From: Branchiostoma floridae
Lineage: Eukaryota > Chordata > Leptocardii > Amphioxiformes > Branchiostomatidae
Length of the DNA stretch: 51,244 bases
Assembly (NCBI RefSeq): GCF_000003815.2
Contig: NC_049983.1
Location: forward strand, 5,258,461-5,309,704
Direction: 5' to 3'
The notes beneath the pieces were generated by a model that was given only the letters and a program-made list of their open reading frames with translations, did not search any database and was not told the origin of the DNA. Made by a program: the position numbers and the translations under genes. Shown one piece after another: positions 25,001 through 29,502 of the stretch (its first letter is position 1; every line of letters begins with the position of its first letter).

Positions 25001-28000
25001 TTACAGAGATGCAACGACAACAACAAACATTATTTAAGTTTGCCTCTAGAAATAAAATACCATCGCTGGAAGACTTATTTGCTCTCTGAGTTGATAAGAA
25101 TCTGTCTATCCAAGGCTCTAATTACATTTCATGGTCAACTGGTGCAAATTGGAAAAAAAATTACAAATACTTCCACTCCCCCCAAAATACATGAACAAGC
25201 CAAAGTACTGAACTACATGTTGCATAAAACCATAGGTTTATTCTCTCTTTTTGTTACATGTACAATTATTTGTTGACAAAAAATTAAGATGCAGTTTGAT
25301 TAAACTTCCTTAGAAAAACCTAATGTTACATGCAAATCACTGAAATCAGCACTGAAATGGTATACCATGTACTATCTAGCCAAATCTGCAGTTCCATTAG
25401 AAACAGCGTGGGGGCGCTTTTTTGACTTACAGAAGAAGAAAGATGGCCGCCCGAGATTTTCCGACTTCATTTTTATCTCCATTTGGAAGACTTTGAGCAT
25501 TTCAGGCATATCAAAACATGTTGGCTATGGAGGTACAAGAGTGAAAAAGTATTGGTGATTTATTGAGTTGTTTGTTTGGGTGCCGATTTCTGTGTTTCAA
25601 TTGAAAATTTGCATGTGAAAGTGTGTGTGAGAGAGAGCACATGCTCAGCCGAACTTCTGGTTCTGCTACGTTATGTTATGCCCATGTGTATCTCATTTAC
25701 GATGATTTATTTGTTCCTAAATATACTTTGCAACAAAAAAGATATGAATCAATTGGTAGCAAAGGACTTGGGGGTGAGAAAAAGTAAATGCACTGGTACT
25801 TTCCAGACGTTCTGTTTCTCTAACGGAACCAAAGTTTTGCAGCACGATTACTGAATGGAATTTTTTTTTTTTTTTTGAAATTGGGAAAATTAGAAGCGGC
25901 GATTCCGAGAACCAACGAATTAAATTGGTGTGGCCTTACTGTGTGTAAAAATGACTTGAAAATTAAATTTGAAAATACTAAAAAAACTGCTCTGGGCGCC
26001 TTTAATAGTGTATGATTCTCTGAAATCCCATGGTGGAACAACTACACACAACTAAAATGAGCATAGATTTGCCGGCTCGTTTTTCTATATAAAACACTTT
26101 GATTTGACCCCAAGCGGAGGTCATTGAACTGCAGGCGGTGAACAGGAAGTGCCGGTAACATATCAAGGCGCAAATTCCCGCCGGCCGAAAAAGCAATGTA
26201 ATCCCACTTATACAGTATGAACACCGATGTATTCCTCTACTATTAAACACAGATTCCACCTCGCTGTCGTGCACGGAAGAATAAATGCGGCCTTTGCAAG
26301 TACTGGGATGCACTATTTTAACCCGAACTACTTTTGGGGACGGGGGTCGCGGATAAATACTGTGTTATGAGACCTTAAACCAACTTGACATTGGATTTCT
26401 TTACATTCTTACAATAAAACTAGTCAAGATATAAATTCGTACCAAGTTTTAAAGCAGAAATCCAAATGGTTCCTGAGATATGGCCAACTTTGCACTTTGG
26501 CGCCTAACACAGGTGTCGGCCCCGTACAAGGACTATCAGAGGGGCCGCTAATTGGTCTCATTATCGCAAAAAATTGAATATTCTGGTTGACTTTTTCTTC
26601 TACAAGAAGCTTGCCAGACCACATTCTACCGCTCTGAGTGATTTGGGTTGAGGGTTAGTCTTTTTTAGGGCGGAAAAGGGGGGGGGGGGGGCTCGTTACT
26701 AAAACACAACCAGTAGATTTCTAGCGAGGACACGATTCCTTCACATGCAAAGTACCCAATTACCACGTACTGGTCTAGTGGCACGGCAGGAACAGGGATG
26801 AATAGTTCACACCTATTGTCTGTTGATTAACGATTTTCGTCGAGCTTTCTTTTAATAGTTTGCTAGTTATTTGGAGTCGAACGTTATATTTCATAATGCA
26901 GTAAAGTCGCATATTACCTTGTACTGAGTTAGAACTGCGTACCATGATTATTTTACGTTCAATCTTCGAAATACAAATAACGTTACAAGGTATGTATGAA
27001 GACTGTATATTGTGCCCATTTAACTAGGATTGTCTCTCTTCCATTTGTTCCCTTCCACAGACGAGTTGCAAAGACATGTTTGTAAACCACACCGCCAGAT
27101 CTGTAATGTTTCGACAAATAAACTACCAGTATCACTAATATATTTCAATGAATACACACTGTGACAGCGCAAATAGATAGTATAAAGAAGGTTGTTATGA
27201 AATGAATACAAGAAGTAAACCGTTATAAAAGCAAAATTTCAATATGAGCGACCGTATATATGATATAACGTCCTTGACATAAGTGATAAATAGTGAAATA
27301 TATATTATTGAAAAAAAGAAAGTACACCAACTTGGACTCGAACCCGAGACCATAAGTTTAAAAATCTACTCGTTAATCCACTACGCCACGATACATTACT
27401 ATGTGTATAGGTGTGCTAATACAACTGAAGTGACGGAGCGCGTGATAATACGACTACGAGACAAAAATTGTTGCAGGTCCATCATTTCAAAAATGTCAAG
27501 TCGTAAGATCTCTCTAGTCTCTTCACAGGAAACAGGGAGGTTATATAGATGAACTGTTTGTGTGAACTCCCGCACAGTGCCTGCTTGGTGTGTGTTTATG
27601 ACATTTGCATGATAGACAGGGTGAGAATGGCCCGCCACTCATTCGGGCTATTCACACTTTAGTAATTGTCGTTGACCTGTCCTCGCTAGAAAGTTACTGG
27701 GTGTGATTTAGTGTTCGAGCGTTTTTTAGACCGCACTAAGTCCTATACTTAAGCATAGGGAGCGGTCTTGGCGGCCGTTGCCATGGTAACGGAGGGTCAG
27801 ACGGTAACGAAAATGTTACAGTTCAAGTCAGCCGAGGTCAATTCCTAACATATCGATCGAATTTAATGTGCTTGTCCGTCCCTGGGGAATTCACGCTGTG
27901 GATGAAGGTCTCAGAACACAGTTTTCTGCCTATGGGGATTTACATGGTTAAGGACCCCAAAGTGAGGTGGTTCAACGACTCAAAACCTATAGTAGGGTGC

Positions 28001-28723
28001 AGATACAATTTACAAGAATTTAGTATGTTGAAGTTGAGGGTACAAGCTACAAAATATCTGAAAATGAGCATAGATTTGCCGGCTCGTTTTTCTATATTAG
28101 ACACTTTGATTTGACCCCAAGCGGAGGTCATGGAACTGCAGGCGGCGAACAGGAAGTGCCGGTAACATATCAAGGCGCAAATTCCCGCCGGCCGAAAAAG
28201 CAACGTAATTCAACTTATACAGTATGAACACCGATGTATTCCTCTACTGTTCAACACAGATTCCACCTCGCTGTCGTGCACGGAAGAATAAATGCCGCCT
28301 TTGCAAGTACTGCGATGCACTATTTTAACCCGAAGTACTTTTGGGGACGGGGGTCGCGGATAATTACTGTGTTATGAGACCTAACTTAGCCTGGTGATGG
28401 GGGGGGGGGGTAAGTTGTGGTGATACCATGTAACTTAGCCTGGTTACCAGACCCCAGCCCGATCTCAAAAATACAAACGATAGATATCTTTGAAATCGGG
28501 CTGGGGTCTGCTAACCGGGCTACATGTTACTCACCTTTGAATTTTCAAACCACAAGAGGGCATGGTTCCGGGACAGCACCTTGCAGTCGAAGATACAGTT
28601 ATTGGGGGCGGGTCTGGCCCTGGCCACAGACCGGCCGATCTTCATGGCCTCGGTCAGTGGAACTCGCCGTTCCTGGAAGGGGTGCGAGTTTGGGCGGCAC
28701 GTCAGGATAGCCATGGACGTCAT
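980..28723 (-). CDS. SLMAP: SLMAP orthologue, FHA and coiled-coil scaffold, 13 exons, 3' end outside window
   Basis: Spliced minus-strand gene. Exons in order of translation: 28723-28535, 18810-18663, 15713-15613, 14533-14468, 14264-14130, 9418-9308, 8968-8804, 8482-8278, 7435-7382, 5651-5592, 4156-4097, 1214-1149, 1042-980. All boundaries are GT-AG and all phases agree, giving 474 residues plus one base. Residues about 8-112 form an FHA domain with GRS (30-32), SRNH (51-54) and SSNGT (71-75); after it come heptad-rich coiled coils from about residue 147. The product closely resembles vertebrate [18 protein letters not shown]-like start, [24 protein letters not shown]. Family knowledge: SLMAP is a tail-anchored ER/nuclear-envelope/sarcolemma protein whose FHA domain binds phosphorylated MST1/2 and recruits STRIPAK to restrain Hippo signalling. 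The rest of the coiled coil and the C-terminal membrane anchor are expected left of position 1. Introns are packed with mobile elements. Small cassette exons in the longer introns may have been missed. Confidence 0.93.
1149..1214 (-). CDS. SLMAP: SLMAP exon 12
   Basis: 66 bp, phase 1-1. Acceptor TTTTGTAG, donor GTAAGT. Reads [20 protein letters not shown] plus FK. Helical, charged. Confidence 0.74.
1375..1610. repeat. Second, partial copy of the foldback family
   Basis: 1480-1600 (AATAAAAGTAAGCCCCTATTG to GTGGGTCCTTTGCAGTGGG) is a diverged reverse complement of 260-370. The frame across it is a repeat by-product, not a gene. Confidence 0.7.
1611..2399. other. SLMAP intron 11 sequence without a recognised gene
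   Basis: AT-rich intron. Only a short motif at about 2285-2312 (AAGGTATGAGGTCGCCGAAC) resembles the outer end of the octamer-rich repeat family found elsewhere here. Confidence 0.5.
2400..2575. repeat. Third partial copy of the foldback family
   Basis: AAATATTTCCAAAGTTTTA at 2411 and TCCTAGACATATAATTA near 2487, then GGAATGGACTCTA at 2560, parallel the right arm at 720-890. Confidence 0.65.
2830..2995 (-). repeat. tRNA-derived (SINE-like) copy 1
   Basis: On the minus strand a pol III B box GGTTCGATCCC (2887-2877) sits in a T-arm-like stem with CCGGG. About 45 nt before it an imperfect A-box-like TTGCGACAGCGA is seen. The unit is followed by a nearly identical second copy at 3097-3252. Functional tRNA structure is not supported. 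Confidence 0.6.
3097..3252 (-). repeat. tRNA-derived (SINE-like) copy 2, B box deleted
   Basis: About 155 bp nearly identical to copy 1, in the same orientation, about 100 bp away. An ~11 nt deletion removes the B box (CCCGGGGTCGGC instead of the longer form). Frames of 142 and 165 codons across the pair are artefacts of the duplication. Confidence 0.65.
4097..4156 (-). CDS. SLMAP: SLMAP exon 11 (small exon, similar to exon 10)
   Basis: 60 bp, phase 1-1. Acceptor CCATTGCAG, donor GTCAGT. Reads [20 protein letters not shown]. Same length and phase as exon 10 with a similar VQxD start, suggesting an exon duplication (inferred). Confidence 0.72.
4260..4810. mobile_element. MITE (same family as 15233-15590) split by a hairpin MITE
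   Basis: 4300-4520 and 4739-4800 align with 15275-15545: CTGGACCTG, ATTGTCT.TGTGAATGG, TGAGCCCCAAAA, TGTCCATTTTC, TTTTTTTCAGGTC. The copy at 15233 is unbroken, so the interruption marks a later insertion. Confidence 0.8.
4525..4738. mobile_element. Hairpin MITE with ATACTGTAAATGCA termini
   Basis: ATACTGTAAATGCA (4525-4538) and its exact reverse complement (4725-4738) bound a 214-bp foldback with TTCGCGG/CCGCGAA motifs inside. It is inserted in the MITE above. Confidence 0.88.
5115..5205. repeat. Dispersed repeat fragment (GACCACCTGTC type)
   Basis: ACCGACCACCTGTCCAAAGC and CCCAGGGTGGTCGTCTTGAG form a short imperfect inverted pair typical of degraded TIR elements. No second copy in this window. 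Confidence 0.4.
5263..5292. repeat. GA-rich microsatellite
   Basis: Imperfect (GA)n with AAAG interruptions in SLMAP intron 10. Confidence 0.7.
5592..5651 (-). CDS. SLMAP: SLMAP exon 10 (acidic small exon)
   Basis: 60 bp, phase 1-1. Acceptor GCCCACAG, donor GTATGT. Reads [20 protein letters not shown]. No recognised vertebrate match, but splice sites and phase fit, and its start resembles exon 11 ([10 protein letters not shown] versus [10 protein letters not shown]). Confidence 0.72.
6129..6660. mobile_element. Mariner-like end fragment, interrupted
   Basis: GAGTAAGTCAAAAAGTAATG followed by GGTTTTATAACAGGCTCATT matches the segment at 50652-50700 and the general form of mariner/Tc1 termini. 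It is cut by the element at about 6207-6546 and resumes near 6547. No transposase was seen. Confidence 0.6.
6207..6546. mobile_element. Small nonautonomous TIR element (AGGGCTCAAAATAC ends)
   Basis: AGGGCTCAAAATAC near 6210 is inverted as GTATTTTGAGCCCTG ending at 6546. Flanks TAAAGCA/TAAAGGCA may be a target duplication. CAGGG-type termini suggest hAT affinity (inferred). Confidence 0.65.
7187..7250. repeat. 30-bp tandem duplication
   Basis: ACCTTTATAATGTACCTTTG plus GTCTAAATTA occurs twice back to back in SLMAP intron 9. Confidence 0.85.
7382..7435 (-). CDS. SLMAP: SLMAP exon 9
   Basis: 54 bp, phase 1-1. Acceptor TCTTCAG, donor GTATGT. Reads (T)[21 protein letters not shown] matches the vertebrate RLEH continuation directly after exon 8. 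Confidence 0.8.
7559..7894. mobile_element. MITE with ~105-bp inverted repeats
   Basis: TTATGTTACAATTTTAGACT (7559) and AGTCTTAAAATTGTAACATAA (ending 7894) open long inverted arms that include TTGTGCACAAAATAAAG-type and CAGAGGACTGATCGAAA-type segments. It lies in SLMAP intron 8. Confidence 0.85.
7912..8112. mobile_element. Degraded copy of the ATACTGTAAATGCA hairpin MITE
   Basis: TGTAAATGCAGAAACGTTTGC at 7916 and TAAATGCATTTACAGTAA ending near 8113, with CCACCGCGAAAAC inside, parallel 4525-4738 in the opposite orientation. Confidence 0.75.
8278..8482 (-). CDS. SLMAP: SLMAP exon 8 (coiled coil)
   Basis: 205 bp, 68 codons plus one base. Acceptor CCTACAG, donor GTAAAG. Starts [16 protein letters not shown] and ends [16 protein letters not shown], matching vertebrate KIEALQADNDFTNERL. 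It ends in phase 1, opening a run of phase-1 introns. Confidence 0.9.
8804..8968 (-). CDS. SLMAP: SLMAP exon 7 (coiled coil)
   Basis: 165 bp, 55 residues, phase 0-0. Acceptor CTGCAG, donor GTACTA. Contains [17 protein letters not shown] and [10 protein letters not shown], matching vertebrate SLMAP. A homopolymer G run of about 14 lies in the adjoining intron near 8757-8770. Confidence 0.92.
9308..9418 (-). CDS. SLMAP: SLMAP exon 6 (coiled coil)
   Basis: 111 bp, phase 0-0. Acceptor CCCCAAG, donor GTTGGA. Encodes 37 residues with [20 protein letters not shown], near-identical to the vertebrate block. An alternative acceptor 6 nt downstream (ACTAG) would drop two residues; the longer form fits the vertebrate alignment. 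Confidence 0.92.
9525..9705. repeat. Dispersed repeat fragment (CCAATTTGCCAG type)
   Basis: GAAGCTGTTTAATTGCACTC and CCAATTTGCCAG at 9527-9556 recur at 19563-19592 (ATTCCGCTTAATTCAGTCAC, CCAATTTGCCAGG). Probably ends of one old DNA element family. Confidence 0.5.
10432..11530. mobile_element. DNA transposon with perfect 24-bp TIRs
   Basis: GTAACGTAAGGTTACCAGTT (10432) with four more bases is exactly inverted at 11507-11530. Imperfect internal copies of the TIR occur at 10638-10661 and 11486-11500. The 69-codon minus frame at 10465-10674 runs through one of these and is unlikely to be a gene on its own; no transposase domain was recognised. No clear target duplication. Confidence 0.85.
11531..12750. 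other. SLMAP intron 5 sequence without a recognised gene
   Basis: Contains a short GT run near 11961 and a TTTAGGGAAC inverted pair at 11979-12015 (GGTTCCCTAAAC/GTTTAGGGAACG). Nothing else is supported. Confidence 0.5.
12890..13142. repeat. 66-bp minisatellite of TGCGAAA/TTGCGTAA motifs
   Basis: AGACACTGCGAAA at 13032 and 13098 are 66 bp apart, and TGC(A/G)TAATTT.GCAG at about 12993 and 13060 show the same period; a more decayed unit precedes them. Because 66 is a multiple of three, long frames are open in three readings (12750-13151 and 12800-13186 minus, 12816-13199 plus), each with 22-residue repeats. This is best read as repeat by-product. Confidence 0.8.
13193..13812 (+). pseudogene. 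Non-LTR retrotransposon reverse transcriptase, C-terminal remnant
   Basis: Frame 13199-13450 reads [21 protein letters not shown], a QAFHHGL segment, then [19 protein letters not shown]. This is the thumb/post-RT pattern of CR1/L2/Jockey-type LINEs. After a stop the [18 protein letters not shown] segment follows, then stops and frame shifts. It ends near TAATAAATAAACC (13804). Dead copy inside SLMAP intron 5. Confidence 0.8.
14130..14264 (-). CDS. SLMAP: SLMAP exon 5 (coiled coil)
   Basis: 135 bp, phase 0-0. Begins [17 protein letters not shown] after ATGTAG and ends [15 protein letters not shown] before GTCAGT. This is the best conserved block of the family; only a few substitutions from vertebrate SLMAP are visible. 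Confidence 0.93.
14468..14533 (-). CDS. SLMAP: SLMAP exon 4 (start of coiled coil)
   Basis: 66 bp, phase 0-0, acceptor CCCTACAG, donor GTTAGT. Encodes 22 residues, MGPPSVIQ.. ending in [10 protein letters not shown], matching the vertebrate ELFQLSQYLQ segment. Confidence 0.88.
15233..15590. mobile_element. MITE with GGGGTGGGTATCGGTAC termini
   Basis: AGGGGTGGGTATCGGTAC (15235) and GTACCAGTACCCACCCCT (ending 15586) are inverted. A shorter inner pair GGTCCAGGTC/CAGGTC follows. The element ends about 25 bp from SLMAP exon 3. Uninterrupted relative of 4260-4810. Confidence 0.85.
15613..15713 (-). CDS. SLMAP: SLMAP exon 3 (end of FHA and linker)
   Basis: Acceptor TTTCCAG, donor GTCAGT. The split codon G|TG restores V of [17 protein letters not shown], matching the vertebrate VTHGCI segment. 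101 bp, ending in phase 0 after LQL. The linker GMAPGPPLQ is proline rich. Confidence 0.9.
15778..17090 (-). mobile_element. Octamer-rich 1.3 kb repeat, copy 1
   Basis: It starts TAGAGTTCCACGAACACATA then CCTTTGCCAAATAAACC, and ends CCATTCTGGCAAAGGTAA, so ACCTTTGCCA is inverted at both ends. The interior holds ~246-bp tandem subunits (CATTAATTATGCAAATTAGC at 16381 and again at 16627), each with two ATTATGCAAAT/ATTTGCATAAT hairpins. The outer third has CCGCTAGGGGGCCC and a CACAGACACACAGACAG run. No coding capacity. Located in SLMAP intron 2. Confidence 0.85.
17211..17414. mobile_element. Palindromic MITE with CTAGT(T/C)CACCTTTATC ends
   Basis: Left CTAGTCCACCTTTATCTGTG and right GGATAAAGGTGAACTAG open ~70-bp inverted arms that include AAAAGCAGG and GGATATCAAG. 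Inserted in SLMAP intron 2 beside copy 1 of the octamer-rich repeat. Confidence 0.85.
17415..18662. other. Rest of SLMAP intron 2, no gene recognised
   Basis: Contains a direct duplication of AGCCAATCAAAACTCA (about 17583 and 17621) and a small GTTTTAAAACAC palindrome at 17853. Nothing else is supported. Confidence 0.5.
18663..18810 (-). CDS. SLMAP: SLMAP exon 2 (C-terminal half of FHA)
   Basis: Acceptor TTTGCAG precedes [13 protein letters not shown]; donor GTACAG follows AGAAAAG at 18662-18661, phase 1. 148 bp. It holds SSNGT and the [11 protein letters not shown] strand, completing the FHA beta sandwich started 9.7 kb upstream in exon 1. Confidence 0.92.
18811..19930. other. SLMAP intron 1, distal part, no gene recognised
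   Basis: AT-rich, with the CCAATTTGCCAG repeat fragment at about 19560-19595. The 116-codon frame at 18996-19346 shows no recognisable domain and no coding-like composition. Confidence 0.5.
19930..20560 (-). pseudogene. Non-LTR reverse transcriptase remnant, interrupted
   Basis: Minus strand reads [20 protein letters not shown] (about 20470-20410) and then, after ~260 bp of foreign sequence, [20 protein letters not shown] and [14 protein letters not shown] (20095-19985). These are consecutive RT motifs of a CR1/L2/Jockey-type LINE. The interruption (about 20100-20370) carries repeated GTGCAACTT/GCAACC motifs and looks like a nonautonomous insert. Confidence 0.78.
20600..20736. repeat. Right-end fragment of the GCTCG-TIR element family
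   Basis: CATGACATTTACATGATAGA, GAATGGCCCG, CACT(C)..GGGCTATTC and TTAGTAATTG-like segments match 27590-27680, the right part of the element at 26691-27720. Confidence 0.7.
20757..21545. mobile_element. Copy of the GCTCG-TIR element with tRNA-like segment, right end missing
   Basis: Left end CAACCAGTAGATTTCTAGCG AGGACACG, then CACCTATTGTCTGTTGATTA, ACAAGGTATGTATGAAGACTG and the tRNA-like segment align with 26700-27440. Alignment stops after ACTGAAGTAACGG near 21550. Frames here (for example 21242-21532) are repeat-derived. Confidence 0.75.
21435..21525 (-). pseudogene. tRNA-like sequence inside the TIR element, copy 1
   Basis: Minus strand: A-box-like TGGCGTAGTTGA, then about 40 nt later a T-arm with perfect 5-bp stem CTCGG-GTTCGAA-CCGAG. 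The acceptor and anticodon stems do not pair, so it is not a working tRNA. Confidence 0.6.
21600..22270. repeat. Degenerate tandem repeat, ~170-190 bp unit
   Basis: Three units share the order AATGGCGTTTCA..GGGT, TTTCAAAATTT, CCAGACC(T/A)CCCTTG, GCGACGGCCCGC, CTTCGG-type, AAATATGTT (about 21750, 21960, 22140). The same unit builds 29720-30330. The G/C homopolymers at 21607-21660 are probably poor sequence. Frames in this stretch are not genes. Confidence 0.7.
22271..22557. other. No recognised feature
   Basis: Nothing beyond a GGTTTGGAGGGGGTGTAAGTTGTGGTG-like motif (22353) partly shared with 28398-28425. Confidence 0.4.
22558..22815. repeat. 51-55-bp minisatellite, array 1
   Basis: Units carry ATTCCCGGGAATCATACACT, ACACACTGTGTACT and CAGTCCACTGAAAG. 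The cores at about 22591, 22644, 22699 and 22751 are 51-55 bp apart. Each core is a (near) palindrome GATTCCCGGGAATC. Confidence 0.82.
23112..23893. mobile_element. hAT-like nonautonomous element with TSD
   Basis: CAGGGTTTGAAATG (23112) and GATTTCAAGCCCTG (ending 23893) are terminal inverted repeats, flanked by TTAACAC at 23105-23111 and 23894-23900 (an 8-bp reading TTAACACC is also possible). Subterminal GTGCAGGTA/CCTGCAC motifs occur near both ends. CAGGG ends and a 7-8 bp duplication fit hAT elements. No transposase. Confidence 0.85.
23289..23735. mobile_element. TIR element nested in the hAT-like element
   Basis: AGGCCACACCAATTTAATTT then CTTGGTTCACGGA (23290) is inverted at about 23699-23734. 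TA flanks both ends. Same family as 24708-25935. Confidence 0.87.
23905..24222. repeat. 51-bp minisatellite, array 2, inverted relative to array 1
   Basis: GATTCTTGGGAATC at 24128 and GATTCTCGGGAAT at 24179 are 51 bp apart, with CAGTGGACCGAGTACACAGT between. These are the reverse complement of array 1 units. The array continues for about one unit after 26005, beyond the inserted element. Confidence 0.82.
24223..26004. mobile_element. TIR element inserted in minisatellite array 2
   Basis: TAAAGGCGCCCAGAGCAGTT plus two bases (24223-24244) is exactly inverted at 25983-26004. The minisatellite resumes on the right (AGTGTATGATTCTCTGAAAT). It hosts a second element at 24708-25935. No transposase frame recognised; the 77-codon frame at 24367 has no known domain. 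Confidence 0.85.
24708..25935. mobile_element. TIR element of the GGCCACACCAATTTAATT family, nested
   Basis: GGCCATACCAATTTAATTTG then TTGGTTCTCGGA (24708) is inverted at about 25900-25935. Poly(A)/poly(T) runs lie just inside each end (24770-24794, 25860-25877). Longer relative of 23289-23735. Confidence 0.85.
26054..26375. repeat. 322-bp direct repeat, copy 1
   Basis: AAAATGAGCATAGATTTGCC to TGTTATGAGACCT, nearly identical to 28061-28382 in the same orientation, so a recent duplication. Confidence 0.9.
26376..26690. other. No recognised feature
   Basis: Unique-looking sequence between the 322-bp repeat and the TIR element, ending in a G run (26679-26690). Confidence 0.4.
26691..27720. mobile_element. 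TIR element (~43-bp imperfect ends) containing tRNA-like sequence
   Basis: Left GCTCGTTACTAAAACACAAC and TTTCTAGCGAGGACA; right TGTCCTCGCTAGAAA and GTGTGATTTAGTGTTCGAGC. About 36 of 43 positions pair. No transposase; a B-box/A-box pair lies at 27334-27388. Confidence 0.85.
27324..27395 (-). pseudogene. tRNA-like sequence inside the TIR element, copy 2
   Basis: Exact pol III A box TGGCGTAGTGG (27388-27378) and B box GGTTCGAGTCC (27344-27334), 33 nt apart, on the minus strand. T stem pairs 4 of 5; acceptor stem does not pair. tRNA-derived rather than a tRNA gene. Confidence 0.65.
27777..27790. promoter_or_regulatory. RFX X-box-like palindrome
   Basis: GTTGCCATGGTAAC fits the GTNRCC-N2-RGYAAC X-box consensus on both strands. 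It lies about 0.75 kb inside SLMAP intron 1. Function unproven. Confidence 0.4.
28061..28382. repeat. 322-bp direct repeat, copy 2
   Basis: See copy 1 at 26054. It lies in SLMAP intron 1 close to exon 1. Confidence 0.9.
28428..28529. mobile_element. ~100-bp hairpin MITE touching the SLMAP exon 1 donor
   Basis: CATGTAACTTAGCCTGGTTA and CCAGACCCCAGCCCGAT are inverted as ATCGGGCTGGGGTCTG and CTAACCGGGCTACATG. The right end falls 5-9 bp from the exon 1 donor GTGAGT (28534-28529). Confidence 0.85.
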
Positions 28724-28739
28724 GATGGTGGCAGTACCA
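28535..28739 (-). CDS. SLMAP: SLMAP exon 1 (first coding exon, N-terminal half of FHA)
   Basis: Codes for 63 residues from the ATG at 28723-28721 and ends at donor GTGAGT (28534-28529) in phase 0. It carries [11 protein letters not shown] (9-19), GRS (30-32) and SRNH (51-54), the phosphopeptide-binding residues of FHA domains. A second ATG, codon 4 (28714-28712), is possible; the first was chosen because the length then matches the vertebrate N-terminus. A pyrimidine-rich tract ending in CAG at 28742-28740 suggests the coding exon begins at 28739 with 16 nt of 5' UTR after an upstream UTR intron (inferred). Confidence 0.9.
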
Positions 28740-28861
28740 CTGTCCTACACCCACGTCCGAAAGAAACAAAAAAGAAAACAGATCCAACCCTTTTTGCTAG
28801 TTGCACAGCCCAGTCCGCTGGTGCTATTTCCTCTTCCACAATTTATATGATGTTTGCGACG

Positions 28862-29496
28862 TCGTAACTGATCCAACAACCTCGGCACTAGATCCTACTA
28901 TGTAGTAGATCTGGCTGTGTAGTAGCTGGACAGTGGTTTGTTGGGAGTCAGCACAAGTGAATAGTCAGTACCCACGGCTGGACTTTGTTGCCTACACGTA
29001 ATGTTACCGATATCCACAGGCGCAGGCAACCTCCTGGCTCCTTCCGGATCCGGTGAGACAGATTTCCATCCGTCACTGCCAACTTTCAACAATGTTTCCC
29101 ACGTACCTCTTATCGTTCAGATCGAAGGAATAGGCGATTTCTTTATTGTTCCGAAATCACCTTAGATATATGGAATGATTTCCATCGCTTGTTCATGTAG
29201 TTGTAGTTGGCATTTGAGGTGACCCGCCATCTTGAAGCTGATGGTCGACCTTACCTTCTTCACTTCCCACATCAGTGGGTAACAAAGCACCAGTCAAACC
29301 GAATAACAGATCACTGCTGGAAGATTCCGCTGTACTGTAGGCTAAGAGAAACATCAGTGGTAAAACAAGCCGGACAAAACTGCAAGGCTTCCTACTTTCC
29401 TTAGTCGCAACCCAGGCGCCATGATGGTTTGTTTTCTGTCACAGTGCGCACGCGTGGACGATACCATTTTCTCGATTCAACATGGGTAACGTTTAA
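28862..29496. other. Region upstream of SLMAP coding start, no gene recognised
   Basis: Presumably holds the SLMAP 5' UTR and promoter, but no TATA box or other landmark can be assigned. A small inverted pair CTACTATGTAGTAG lies near 28896. Confidence 0.35.
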
Positions 29497-29502
29497 TTAT
29501 AG

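Noticed and set aside
27324-27395. Candidate functional tRNA gene
   Set aside because: A and B boxes are good but acceptor and anticodon stems do not pair, and a second decayed copy exists in the same element family.
26054-28382. LTR retrotransposon with 322-bp LTRs
   Set aside because: No TG...CA ends, primer-binding site, polypurine tract or gag/pol sequence; the interior is an unrelated TIR element.
28524-28867. Plus-strand frames of 97-108 codons over SLMAP exon 1
   Set aside because: Antisense shadows of the conserved minus-strand FHA exon.
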